NCBI GenBank assembly: GCA_024699855.1
Contig: JAMPIQ010000002.1
Location: forward strand, 12,524,001 to 12,588,000
DNA length: 64,000 nucleotides
Reading direction: 5' to 3'
Source of the DNA: Aphelenchoides besseyi
Taxonomy: Eukaryota > Nematoda > Chromadorea > Rhabditida > Aphelenchoididae
Below are positions 25,514 to 37,490 of the stretch, in pieces; positions within the stretch are counted from its first letter, which is position 1, and every line of letters begins with the position of its first letter. The position numbers were made by a program, and so were the translations under genes. A model generated the notes under the pieces. The model was not told the origin of the DNA and did no database searches. It worked only from the letters and a program-made list of their open reading frames with translations.

Positions 25514-27882
25514 ATGTGGAGAATGCGATCGATCATTTCATGGCTCTGGTTGTTTTCCGCAGTTTCGGCTCAGTTCTTCGGAAATCAACCTAATCAGCAA
25601 CAGTACGGACAAAACACGAACTCAAATGGTCAACATCCCTATCAAAACTCTCAGCAGTTATCGTTCGGTCAACGTTCTAATCCTCCGCAACCACAGAACG
25701 GTGGAATTCACAGGTTCTCGACGCTTTTAGCTCATTAATCAATTTTGAATTTAAGATCAATGAGTCAGAATACCATGGGACAACCGCAGAACAGTCCTCA
25801 ACAACAAAATCAACAGAATCAACAAAATCTACAGAACCAACAGCAATTAAGGAACTTTCAACAATCCGGACGATCTCAGAACTTGCAACAATCCAATTTG
25901 CAGCAACACAACTCTCAACAGTCGAATCGTGAATCGTCGTTTCTACAATCCGCTGCAAATCAGTTTCAGTCACATATCGTTAAACCGTTGGAATCAGCTG
26001 CATCGCAAGTAAAACAAGCAATTGCACGGCCCGGTGCTGTTTTTAATCGTTTTTCAAGTAATCAAGATAACTCCTGGACCGGTTCTAGCGGATCCAATTC
26101 CCCTGGTATTTTCGTTACTCCGACTAGAAATGTAAGTTGTGATCAGGTTACGAATCTAAACCCTAAAGTTTTCCCCGCATGTTTGTAATCTTGGCGAGCA
26201 AGTCGCTTGAAATTGATAAGCAGTTTCGTACAAGCTCGTTGCTTTTCAACCAATTTTGCTCGAGCCGCAGGGTCAGAAATTTCTTTGCCCGAAGGTTTAA
26301 ATGTTGGAAGATGTCTTACTTATCGCAATACGAATCGGTCTTGTAATAAACAAGAGAACCGACGCGATCTAAACACTCTTGACTCATCGTTTGCGTCCAT
26401 TGGTCATGAGGGCGAGTTAAAGTGTTGAGTCAAGAAATGGAGCGGTGAAATAAGCAGCGACACGAAATTAAGATCACAGAATTTGAATAATCACAATTTT
26501 AATTGGTCTTAAATAGTAAATAAAATTATTCTGGCGAATTTAGAATGTGCCATTGAATCCTGGTGCTACGTTTTATATTCAACTCAGTTCGTACACAAAT
26601 CAGGGTCTGAACATGAAAGGCGGCACCACTTGTTATTGTCCAAGAGATCAGTGTACGATCCTGGAAAACATTCTGCATCCGTGTTATTTCACGTTCACTA
26701 TTGTTGTTTCAACTGCCAGGTATTTTGATTCAAAGTGAAGCAACTAGTGATTTAGTGGGGAACCAATACATTACATTTCGAAAGAGTTCGTTGCCGTGAA
26801 TAGCACCGGTCAACCGTCGCCTTCTAGTGGTGATTGGACGGTTCCCGTTACGTTGCAATTGGTCTCAAAACCAGTAAGTGGAAACTTGTTTAGACCAATA
26901 GTTTATTAACATCACAAAAAATTGAGTGTACTGATTTCAGACATACATTGATATTTTCGTCAATAATCTTGGGCCCGTTATTCAAGGTCGTACGGTTAAC
27001 TACTTGGACGAATTTTGGCAGGTTGATACGTTCACTATTGATCTGAGCGACTACACACCTACGATTGCTAATCAACAACCACAGCCGGTCACTACACGTC
27101 TCAATGGTCAATTGGTTCGCAGCACGTATGTTTTGAAATAGGAAAGGAAGTAGAATGAAAATATTTCAGTTTGGAGGTCAACTATTATGTGCAATGTCAA
27201 GCAGGATTGTTGGGCGATAGCTGTGATTTGCAATGCCAACCAACGAAACAAGCGGAACCACCACGTACCGTTTGCTCGTCTCGAATCACGAACGTTTCCA
27301 GTATTTGCGGTTTGGATAGCAGTCGATCTCAAGTTCAAAACTGTCAAATTTGTGGCTATGGTGTGATTGACGAGAAGTGCGCGGATTTGGCGGCGTTGCA
27401 AAGTCGTGAACTGGTTAGTTGTCGAGTTTTCTGGAGAAATTGATAATCGAAATTCAGGGAGTCAATTCTGCATTTCGTGTTTGGACAATCATATTAGCAA
27501 TCTTGTTGGCTATTGCATTAATCTTAATTTGTATATTAATCGGGTTGGGCGTTCGACAAAGTCGAAAACAACAAGATCGAGAACGCGAGTTACGCACTCG
27601 ACGAGTCGAACCGATATTCAACGATCAACCGAACTTCGCTGCTTACGACAATCGACACAACGTTGGCAATCCATTGCTTCAAAACAACGACGAGTGGAAC
27701 AAACCACCTCAACCACACATATTCAATCGACCGGCAGGTATTGAGTCGGAAAGCAATCACAGTGACACGGTGAGTCTTCGTAATGAATATCCTTGTTTAT
27801 CTTCCGTTAATAGGTTCCTCGCAACGGTACATCAGCACCAGCGGGTTATTCGCAACAAACTCGACGAGAAGCTCAAGTCTAA
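25514..27882 (+). CDS. Single-pass membrane protein with Q-rich N-terminus and DSL-like module
   Basis: Predicted cell-surface type I protein of about 559 residues. Eight exons join in frame: 25514-25713, 25756-26131, 26544-26719, 26756-26873, 26941-27125, 27170-27413, 27458-27769 and 27814-27882. A signal peptide (IISWLWLFSAVSA) is followed by about 150 residues very rich in Gln and Asn. The ectodomain contains cysteine pairs (TTCYCPRDQC) and a segment LEVNYYVQCQAGLLGDSCD that resembles the start of a DSL domain, where a YRVxC stretch precedes GxxC. More cysteines follow (CQICGYGVIDEKC). The transmembrane helix is TIILAILLAIALILICILIG, with a basic stop-transfer and a cytosolic tail of about 100 residues. 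A Notch-ligand-type role is only a guess from the degenerate DSL match. Confidence 0.8.
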
Positions 27883-28431
27883 AATAATCAAAAGATATTT
27901 TAAAATCAAATTGACGGAACCTCAGATGTCGCATTTGAACTCCAAACTGCCTTCTTTATTCTAAGCGTCCTATTCAAATGCAATTCAAAAAGCACGGTTT
28001 GTAAATGTTTTTTACTAGTCATTTCAACAAAAGTCTCTCATTCTCTTGTTTTCTTCAACGCATTTCATTGCCAAAATTTCGATTTGCCATTTCGTTTATA
28101 CACTGCGTGTTATCAGTTAAGACATAAAGTTAGTGTTCTTTTGATCCGACTACCATCATGTTACACATTCGAAGAGTTGCGAGTCATGCGCGTTAAAAGT
28201 AAACGGTTGAAGCAACGGCCGACGATGCAAAAGACAAACAGCGACAACAATGGACCCAAACAAGTTGGCTCTTCGCCTGATGTGTTGGCAAACCACTATT
28301 GCCGGTTAATTTTTGCTAATTAAGCGTGAACTCAAATCGCGAGAACAAGCAGTCGTTGATGTCAAGTCATTTGCCCATTGTACAAAGCTCTACGAATCAG
28401 CTAGAGGTGCGGGTGGACCGAGCGCGAGCTT
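27883..28431 (+). other. Short open stretches, possible small gene
   Basis: An ATG at about 28250 opens MDPNKLALRLMCWQTTIAG, then a stop. About 20 bases on, another frame continues KRELKSREQAVVDV to a stop at about 28450, at the edge of repeat copy A. Joining them would need a 20-base intron, which is too short, so this may be a broken gene. Family unknown. Confidence 0.25.
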
Positions 28432-29573
28432 GGTTCCGAGAAAACAGTAAGTCGAGTGCCGTGTGAAAGACCACAAATCTTGCAGTGCGATAGTGTTGGT
28501 TCTGGGAGACGAGCAATTCAAACTCGCGGTGAGCTGAGGCGACGAATCGAGTGCATTCAATTTGTAAATAGAAATTTATAAATCAATTAAAAAAACAATT
28601 AAAATTAACAATAAAATTTGCGACATTCATTAAGAATTTGGTTGAACATCGGTGCTTTCTTCTGGCAAAGCGAGCTCAGATGATTGAATACCATTTCCAT
28701 TAGGTCGGTCTTCTGCTTGTTGAGGATGAAACCATGAGAAATTTCGTAGTGTATGAAATTCGTCAATGTCGATGGGGCTTTCGATCCTGTTGGTGATAGG
28801 CGTCATGATCATCACGTCGAGCCCTCTCGTGGTTTGCGCATAAAAGACGCGCTTCACGAGACCTCTGTCGTACCAACTGGTAGAAGTCTATCAGCGTTTT
28901 GGTCCATCGTACTGGTTCAACAATCATCCCGTCCTTTCCACGGGATGTTGGCCACCTCCAAAACTCTCTTTGAAAAAACAGCCATCGTTGCCTACGGTTA
29001 TATTGACTAAAATCAAATCAAACAGTTAATAAACAAAAACAGCAAACTTACATGTCGAAGAAGTTTTCGAAATCCTTAAACCGCAAACTTGGTCATTATA
29101 GTAATTTTTGTTGGAAGAGGTGATATTTATAGCCAATGTCACTAACTTGCGGTCATCCGAATTCCTGCCTCCGAACATTGTTGTCAGAAAAATCGATTAA
29201 AACCGCGAGTCATTATGATCATAAGGAATCTTTGGTAGACGGTTCGGTGATATCCCAGCAGTTGATTGAGCGGCTTGTTTTCATACCGCAAGTCATCTTG
29301 TTTGTTGAATTGTTTCGGCGGCATAGTTATTGTTTCATATGGGTTGATTGCTTGTTGTACACAATTTGATTGCTGCGTTGTGTCGATTACGTAACCTTCT
29401 ACTGCTCAGTTCCATCCGTTCAAATTGTTCTCTGAGGGTTGGTTTTCTTGACAAGATGGAGCTGCGTGACTTCTGATGGCTAATGCCGTTAGCATTGAAC
29501 AGTGCAAGATCGATCTATAAACACATCACTCAGAACCGATAATGACTGAGTACAATTGATAGTTTCATTAGTG
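28432..29573. repeat. 1.1 kb dispersed repeat, copy A
   Basis: Direct repeat of 45809-47009, clearly alignable over most of its length. It includes a long near-identical block (about 28800-28930) and a second block at about 29030-29570. No frame is conserved open in both copies. Terminal structure is unclear. It lies beside LINE and Helitron material, so it is probably the non-coding part of a mobile element. Confidence 0.85.
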
Positions 29574-29659
29574 ACAAGTATTGATGTCGTTTAACTTAAG
29601 TTTTATTTGGCATTACTCAAAACAAAGCAATCACGTTTATGTTGAATAATTTTATTCGC

Positions 29660-32600
29660 ATCTTGAAATGCTGCACAAATCGAAGACCTCCACGTGGTGT
29701 GCGGCGGGAAACGCTCGGATGTTTTTCGGAACATCCGAGTAGGCCAACTTCGATACGTCTGGGTACGACGTAAAGTACACCCGGTCTACTCCAGGGCTGG
29801 CAACCCGCAAGCGGACCTTAAACAAAACTCGCTACGACTCGACTAAAGAGGGTCCGCACTGGTGTTTTGGAGCACCAGCGTTCTACGGGTACAAGGACGC
29901 AACGGACTTCAAACGGACCTGCAGAACAAAACCGCCATGAATTGAGTACCTCCCAACAGCTTCATGTCTTGACCTACAACCTACAGTACGGCATCGAAAA
30001 CGCGGCAAGGAAGAATCTTCTGATGAAACAACTCCGAGATCTTCCTGGATTCAAGTACGACGTTATTGGACTTTGCGAAACACATGCACGCACGGAATCA
30101 AGAACAAAATGGACTGAAACCGGCGACGAACTTATCATTGGAGCAGCGGACGGACGAATTGGAGGCGTTGGATTCATTGTGAACAAGCGTATTGTTGACC
30201 AAATTATGGAAGTTGACACACGATCTCATCGAGTTGCTACATTGAAGATCAAACTGGACCAAAAGAAGACAATGCTCATTGTTCAAGCGTATGCACCACA
30301 CTCTGGCTATGCACTGGACGACATTGAACAATTCTACGACGAACTTCGAGACGCACTAGACCAACCTGCTTCTCACAAGATGGTAATAGGCGACTTCAAC
30401 TGTCAACTTGGCCCGAGAACAACTACACAACGTTTCATGGGAACCTTTACCGGAACCGAATGGAAAAAAGACGGATATGGAGAGATGTTTGCAGACTTTG
30501 CAGAAGAACAAACATCTCTACATTATCAATAGCTACTTCCAAAAGAACCCAGCAAAGCGATGGACGTGGGAATCATGCAACTCGGATGGCAATGGAAACA
30601 AGTACAGAAATGAAATCGATTACGGTCTAATCAACAACAGAAGGTTAGTAACTAACATCGAATTTATTTCTCGGCTCAATGGATCTGACCACCGACCGGT
30701 TCGTTTTACACTCGATGTGCCGATGCTTTGCAAGCGCAGAAAATTTGTCCACAAAGCACGTACGTTTAACGCCGATGTTCTACGCAATAAGATCGACAAT
30801 ACGGATTGGGAACTGAAGGGTACGTTGACTGATAAGTTTGCTTGTTTTCAGGAAAAACTTCAATCCTGCGTCAACACCGCTTCAATGACCAAACCACAAC
30901 ATTCTTCTCGTCTGACGGAACAAACACATTTGTTGCTGAAGAAACGGAAGGAAATGGACCGCACCACCAACCCGATTGAGTTCATTGAACTTTCAAAGCT
31001 TATACGGCGAGAGGTTAAACAGGACTTCGACAACTTTCGACTCCAGAAACTCCTCGACGCTGCGCAACACCATCGAAGCCTGAAGAAGTGCAAACGTCAA
31101 CTCCGACAGCAACTGGGAACAATGCGAACACTAAAAGCAAAAGATGGGACAATGTTGACAAAACGGTCGGACATTGAGAAACGATGTAAAGAGTTCTACA
31201 CGGATCTTTTTGCATCTAAAATAGACGTTCCGCCGGAAATTGACAATCGTGAACAAGAATCAGTCTCTAACATTCTTGTCTCTGAAGTTCGTGCAGCCGT
31301 GGAAAGTTTGAAAAAAACGACAAAGCACCTGGGCCCGATGGAATTACGAACGAGATGCTCAAAAATGGTGGTTTTCTTTTATGGACCACCTTGACATCAA
31401 TGTTCAACGACTGCCTGCAGCACGAAGATGTTCCAGCACAATGGAAAACTTCAAGAACAGTCATTCTCCCAAAGAAAGGCGACCTTGAAGATCTTCGAAA
31501 CTATCGACCCATCGCGCTCTTGCCAACTGTCTACAAACTTTTCACCAAAGTACTGGTCAATCGAATGACGTCGCAACTGGACATCGAGCAACCGCGAGAA
31601 CAAGCTGGTTTTCGTTCTGGGTTCTCAACTATGGATCACCTTCAAACAGTAAACCAAGTGATGGAACGCTGTCGTGAGGTAAAAATGCCACTTTGTTTAG
31701 TTTTTGTAGACTACGAAAAGGCATTTGATTCCGTGGAAATCAACGCGGTTATCAACTCACTGATCCACCAGAACATTTCCAGCAAATACACGCGAACGCT
31801 CAAGAACATCAACACCAATTGCTCCACCACATTCCAACTCTTCTATCAACCAATTGAAGTACCTGTTAGCCGAGGTGTAAGACAAGGTGACACAATATCA
31901 CCGAAGCTCTTCACTGCCACACTGGAAGACGTTTTTCGTCAGTTGGATTGGAGCAATTATGGAATTCGGATTGACGGCGAACGATTCCACCATCTTCGAT
32001 TTGCTGATGACATTGTCCTTTTTGCGCACGACTTTCAAACAGCTGAACTTATGCTCAACGAACTGGATGACGTGGGATCGCAAATTGGACTTCGTATTAA
32101 CCGTAAAAAGACGCAAGTCATGGCAAATCCAAGTTGTGAAGTGGGAAGGATCTTGATCAAGGACGAACCTATTAAATTGGTAAGTAAATACGTTTATTTA
32201 GGTCAAGAAATCTCTGAAAACCGCACCATTGATGGGGAAATTCGAAGGCGACGATCGGCCGGATGGTTTGGATTCAAAAACATCCAAGAAGTCCTGAAGA
32301 AGACAAAAGACGTCAAAATTCGAGCTCAACTCTTCAACTCAGTTGTACTACCAGCGCTCAATTATGGATCTGAAGTTTGGACGATGCGGAAAACCGAACG
32401 TGCCAAATTAACAACGACGCAAAGAGCAATGGAAAGAAGAACTCTTGGCATTCGACTACGCGATGAAGTCAGAAGTGTTAAAATCAGAACACAAACAAAG
32501 TTTAAAGACGCCGTTCACGACGCATTAAAACGTAAGTTTCGATGGGCCGGACATGTCGCAAGAAGAAACGACAACCGATGGTCAACAAGAACAACTTTCT

Positions 32601-32840
32601 GGTGGCCTTATGGTTGGACCAGACCAATTGGAAGACCACCTCACCGTTGGCGCCGAGACTTGAATCTGTTGGGAAACGGATGGCAACAAATCGCTCAAAA
32701 CCGAAGCGACTGGAAAAAAGCGGTCGAAGTATTCGCATCAACAAATTAACTATCTTTTACCATCTTTCATTTTATCTTGTTGTTGATTTGTTGATTGAAC
32801 CGAATAAATCTTTGTAATCTTTGTTTGTAATCTTGAAATA
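29660..32840 (+). mobile_element. RTE-clade non-LTR retrotransposon (LINE), frameshifted
   Basis: A nearly full-length element lies in one orientation. An apurinic-type endonuclease domain comes first (VLTYNLQYGIENAARKNLL, GLCETHAR, MVIGDFNCQLGP), then a linker, then reverse transcriptase. RT motifs include NYRPIALLPTVYKLFTKVL, FVDYEKAFDSVE, GVRQGDTISPKLF and the catalytic FADDIVLFA, followed by an RTE-type C-terminus ending at 32749. The frame changes near 30505 and again near 31320, so no single protein can be made. The 3' end has short TTTGTAATCT-like repeats, as in RTE elements. The 5' boundary is approximate. Protein order and motifs make the class secure. Confidence 0.95.
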
Positions 32841-33309
32841 AGTATGAAACACAAAACTTTGATTGATAACGTCTAATTGTGTGCGTATCTTGTAGTCCAT
32901 CTTCGACCATGTCAAAACAGTTCATGAAGGAAGACCAAAAGAGCTGTTCCATATCATTGTTCATTTGCATAGTCGGTCGCTCATGTACATGCGAAGAAAA
33001 CGAAAAGCTGAAATTAGAAGACAACAAACATGACTTTTAATTGTACATGACCGTTAGGGAATGCCGTGGTCACTGGTCGGGAACTGAAAATGAATCGAAC
33101 ATGAAAAAGTAGTGCGAACGAAATCGAAGTTGTTTCTTCGATCTAATCTAGTGCTTTATCAATACAGAGGATGCATTAGTATTGCGGGTCGAAGGCCATG
33201 GACATGTTGTTTGCTTTATCATAATTGCACTGTTGTTTTTTAAAGTATTTCGAGTACTTCTTCCAATTTAATTGTTTACCGGGGTTTGTGGATCTCGCGA
33301 TGAATAATA
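32841..33309. other. Short spacer between LINE and Helitron remnant
   Basis: No gene is seen. A 14-base match (CGTATCTTGTAGTC) near 32884 also occurs near 45407, in the flank of repeat copy B, hinting that both loci carry related mobile DNA. Confidence 0.3.
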
Positions 33310-33690
33310 TTCTTAATTAAACATCCCGTTGGACTTTGTCGGTCGTTTGTTGGAAGGAAACTTTAACAGAATCTCATGAACGTGCTCGTGACAAAGCAAC
33401 GTACAATTGGCCATGGTCAAGACTTGGTGTTCGAGATCCAGTCTAACTCGTTCGAATGTTTGGCCTTGACTCTTGTTGATAGCCATTGCAAAGGCCAATT
33501 TCAGTGGGAACTGTTTGCGGTTCATTTGGAGCATTCCTCGACAATCGATTGTATCGTTGATTCGTGAAATGATATGTCGCTCACGGGCATGATGTCCGGA
33601 CAGAATTCTGAGGGTTGTGCTTTTAAGAATTTTGCTTACCAAATTTGCATGCAGTAGGCTGCTTTTAATGCCAACATCGGCAAACTAATT
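33310..33690 (-). pseudogene. Helitron helicase C-terminal remnant
   Basis: The minus strand encodes the end of a Helitron/PIF1-type helicase: FPLKLAFAMAINKSQGQTF (motif V region), then LDLEHQVL. A one-base frame change follows, after which the next frame reads HGQLYVALSRARS (motif VI) and a stop. Helitrons are rolling-circle DNA transposons with a Rep-helicase protein. The frameshift and the missing upstream motifs show decay. Confidence 0.85.
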
Positions 33691-33954
33691 TGATTACCAG
33701 TGGACTAAAACTTTTTCCGATCTGTTGTGCGCACTCTGATTCCATTTTCCAACCAGTTAGCCAAACGCTCATTAACTTGAACCTGATTCTCTGCGCGAAA
33801 ACAGTCGCTTTCTTCATTGTGGCGTTTTGTTTGGCGATTTTTGGCGGGTAGACGCGAGTTGATCGGGAGTGTTCAACCGCTTTCAATAAGTGGAAGTTTA
33901 TGATTTCTTTAGTTGTAAAAGTTTTGTTTGATGAATGTGGTCGATTCTTTTTTA

Positions 33955-34660
33955 TTTTTCAGCGCGTGACGCTCTTGATCGGCCTCGTGGTCTCTTTTCC
34001 CATCGGGTGTCCATTGAACCAATTTTGTGCTCCAACGGTTTTCGTTCTCGCGACTCATGATCTTTTGAGCGTAATTTCATTTGCGAGTCCGAAACGCAAC
34101 CACGACGTCGTTGAGTTGTGTTTGTTGCCCGATCCACGTGTTTGGCCGTTTTTCTTTGAGGCGGATGTTGAGAAAACGCCGCTCCATTGCCCGTCGACAG
34201 CGAAGTAGACGAATTTCGGGTGTTTTGGTAAGCGCCCAAATTTCGCAGCCATAAAGCAGAGTCGGGACCACGACTTGTTGAAAGTATCGTCGTTTGATTG
34301 CCATCGGTGTTCGCTTGTTCGTGAGCAGCAATCTTGAACGTTTGAACGCTGACCACGCGGCTCCAATTCTTCTATCAATTTCGTACTTGTGATCTTGCGG
34401 AAGCGTAATTTCGTGCCTCAAGTAGACGAATTGATCGACTCGTTCAATCGGTTTAGCATCGTATTCCAGCGAAGCGTTTGGGCTGACGAGTCGTTTCTTT
34501 TCATCCAGTTTTCTCGGGACATCCATTTTGTTTTCCCAACATTGATCTTGAGTCCAACTTGTTCGCATTCCACCGCCATTTCATCGAGCACTGTTTGAAG
34601 TTCGGTCGGCGTTGAGGCAAAAAGAACTCAATCGTTATTTCGTTTGATACAGCACATGAA
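33955..34660 (-). pseudogene. Second RTE-like LINE fragment, reverse-transcriptase C-terminus
   Basis: The minus strand holds the region downstream of the RT catalytic core: LKINVGKTKWM in one frame, then FVYLRHEITL and VVVPTLLYGCEIWAL in another. Several frame changes follow. The layout matches the corresponding part of the LINE at 29.7-32.8 kb but the sequence differs, so it is a separate, older copy in the opposite orientation. Confidence 0.85.
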
Positions 34661-34720
34661 TTCGAATGTTCTTACTGACCATTTTTATTCATTGATTTGA
34701 TCAAATTTCAGAGTCCAAGA

Positions 34721-36464
34721 ATGGAAATATTCGTTCATCTGCACGACCACGAAGACAAGGAACATGGTCGAGCTCGACTAGAATTCGTCAATGATCAGGT
34801 ATTGTGTCGTGTTAGATTACTTGATTGATAGAATTTTAATTCAGGCACAAATGAAAGAGCTTGAAAATCAAATTAAGAGCTGCTTTAACATTGATCAAAA
34901 AGACCAGATGTTGTTCTTGGAAAATGGAATGGAGGTTTTCGGGTTTTCGGATGACACGCTTCAAGCAATTGGTCTTCAGCACAAATCGAAGTTGATTGTC
35001 GTAAGTTCTTTTTAAACATACAGGGTATCTCAGTGAAAATTGACGTTTTGAAATCAAAATATCTCTTCAAAGTTGCCGAATTTTTATACGGTCTTTTGTA
35101 TCAGTAGCTCGGGATTGAAATGTTTGATAGAGGCAACTTTCACTTCTCCAATTTACTGCGAAGATCACGAAAATGGCAATCTTCTGAAATTTCTCATTTT
35201 CCGCTTTGAATAATTCGTTTCGAGGTTTTTGGAACTCAATTTCGACGCTTAGGAAAACAAACAACCTTTTGGGTACCATTATTAAACCTTTATGTTCTAA
35301 TTTCATAGCATATTTTGATCTTGTTTTATCGTTCAGAAACACTCTGGACTTCCAAATTGGAAAGAATTTCTGGCCAACTATGATTTGGCTCGGCAGGCTT
35401 TGGCATCAAACCGAAAGAGCGAAGTTATGGAGGCAGTTGATAGGGCTCTGAACAAATTTAAGCCGTTAGTGAAGGCAAAATTCCTGGTTACCTATCCTGC
35501 TTATGGTGAAACATATCGACAGTTCAAAGCTCATTTTCCACACTACATGGACCACACGTTCAAAAACATTAAAATTGCCGTGCAGGGTTATCTTTCCAAG
35601 GTGTTAAATGACAATGCGGAGTGCCCAACTCTCCAATTTAAATGTGAAAAGAAGGCGCCTGAGGAGAGTGGAATTCAGGCAAGTTTTTATATTGTGTATG
35701 ATTTCTGTGTAATATTTTCTTTAGGGCGGTCTGATTTGTAATGTTCTGAGAGGTGAAGTTTTGCTTGGGACGTACTACGTAAAAGTGCACATGGACCTTC
35801 AGCATTGCCAAAAGGCCGATCTTCGTGAATTATTTCTTTATAAGTTGTTCGAGCTCATACGAGTAGGACCAAAAGTGCACTTCATACCAAACGTTTACTA
35901 TTCTGGCTTAGCACTTTACATTGGAACTGAACAAGGTAGCTTTTCCGAAATCTTTTAGTTTTGTATGATGCATTTACGTTTCAGTTCCCGGTTTTCGCCG
36001 AGCAGACGCTGAAGGTGTTGAGATAAGTGAAGAAATGTGGGCTCAGCGAGATTTTCTTCGTCGTGTATTGTTTGTAAAGGACCTTCATTCGAAGAATTAC
36101 GGAATCGATCGCGATGGGAAACTCAGTATTGTCGACTTTCAGGTAAATGGATTTAATATTAGAATCTTTCTAATTACTTACCTATGTTTAGATTAAGAAC
36201 AATTTCGACCCTACAGCGCTACAGAAATATCTGGATGGGTACAAAGGCTGGAAAGGAAGCAAAGAACTGCGCATCCGAGTGGCAAAGGATTGCATCAACT
36301 CATGGAAATTTCCGGATGTGTTCGACGAAGCTAATGCAGGAATCGCCAAACAAAAAGAACTATTTCAAAAGCATTCCATCAGCTACCTGCCAAATCGAAG
36401 TCTGGTTGAGTATCTTATTCGAATTAAGAATAATGTTACATCGCTTTCTACGCTTTTACAATAA
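34721..36464 (+). CDS. Atypical kinase-fold protein with ubiquitin-like N-terminus
   Basis: About 361 residues in six exons: 34721-34798, 34845-35000, 35337-35678, 35725-35935, 35985-36142 and 36192-36464. The first 80 residues look like a ubiquitin-type beta-grasp (MEIFVHLHDH..., then LENQIKSCFNI and IGLQHKSKLIV). The C-terminal half resembles the aminoglycoside-phosphotransferase/atypical-kinase fold. A strand carries a lysine (YYVKVHMDLQHC), followed by ELFLYKLFELIRVGPKVHF, a catalytic-loop-like DLHSKNYG and a metal-site-like SIVDF. Intron 3 starts with GC rather than GT (CAG|GCAAGT). Intron 2 contains a mariner-type end. The poly(A) signal AATAAA overlaps the stop codon. A TTTCAG lies just before the ATG and could accept a spliced leader. 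Substrate unknown. Confidence 0.8.
35021..35120. mobile_element. Solitary mariner-type end inside an intron
   Basis: The sequence after ACATA begins CAGGGTATCTCAGTGAAAAT, like the termini of the mariner elements at 48217 and 54932. I found no matching opposite end within the intron, so this is a remnant or an internally deleted copy. The right boundary is arbitrary. Confidence 0.5.
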
Positions 36465-36621
36465 AGTTTATTCTATTCTCAAAAGTGCTGAAAGCTTTAA
36501 AATGTTGAGTGTATACTTTTTCTCAGGTCTGGAAGGTAGTGGGGAATTTTGGGTTGTCGCAGGTTTTTGAAAAATGTCTTATACGATAATTTGCTTAATT
36601 TTGGCGTTATTTGGCAATTAG

Positions 36622-37490
36622 AACACAGTCTACGAATGTATGCAGAGGAAGATTGTACATCGTGATATCAAAAACGAAAACATTTTGATTGATCTCATCA
36701 GCGGGAATACGAAGCTAATCGACTTCGGAGCCGCAACTTTTACGTCATCGAGACGTCGTCGCAATTTCCAAGGTACTCGTTTGTATACGGCACCTGAGTA
36801 GTTCCATAGTGCCTTGTACTTGGATATGGAAGCTACCGTGTGGTCTCTTGGCGTGGTCTTGTACAGTGCTCTCAACGGTCAACTTCCGTTTCTAACTCAA
36901 AAAGACGTAATGACCAAACATTTGCTTGGTCCGCTTCCAAAGTTTACCGTATACTCAACAGGTAATAAATACTATATCGTATTGAATTCAACGAACGTTT
37001 TTTAGAAGCTGAAGAGTTAATACGCTCGTGTTTGGCATACGAACCAAATGACAGAATCTCGCTGAAAGCACTGCGCTCACATCGCTGGTTATCTAGATTG
37101 GAGAATTCAGATTGGGAATCATTGACGAAAGATTTGAAGATCATGAAAAATGACTTGAAATCCCTTTCTTCCTCGTCTTTTGAATCGGGAGTCGGAAGTT
37201 CGAATGAGCAATCGAATGCTATTGTGTTGGATGAGACGAGTTTGCGAAATGAAAAAACAAACGAGAACGTAGATCACCAATACAACGAAACGTCATCAAC
37301 TAGAAGAACAAAACATCGAGATGTAAAACTTTCTGCAATTGATTGTCCAGAAACTCATGAGAGGAAACCAAGACGGTATGTTTCTAATCCTTCTTGGTTA
37401 TTATGATGTTGTTTCAGAATTCTACCGAAAATGTCGCGGGACTCGGGTATTTCATCGCCGTTAGCAAGTCCATTGATCCTGAAGCACTAA
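36622..37490 (+). pseudogene. PIM-family Ser/Thr kinase, 5'-truncated with in-frame stop
   Basis: Three exons (36622-36961, 37006-37375, 37418-37490) encode a kinase from the catalytic loop onward: IVHRDIKNENILIDL, KLIDFGAAT (DFG), a GTRLYTAPE activation segment, VWSLGVVLYSALNGQLPF and the subdomain XI stretch CLAYEPNDRISLKALRSHRWL. A Ser-rich tail follows. PIM kinases have the same HRDIKxENILIDL and PPEW pattern. Right after APE the Trp codon is TAG, an in-frame stop. The N-lobe (glycine loop, VAIK lysine, alpha-C) is absent; the upstream 150 bases belong to the 3' end of the previous gene. Introns and frame are otherwise intact, so the decay is recent or the stop is an assembly error. Confidence 0.85.

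Noticed and set aside
34055..34378. 107-codon minus-strand frame as a host gene
   Set aside because: It lies within the LINE RT C-terminal fragment in a shifted frame.
36797..36802. TAG in the PIM-like kinase as programmed readthrough
   Set aside because: The gene also lacks its whole N-lobe, so decay or assembly error is more likely.
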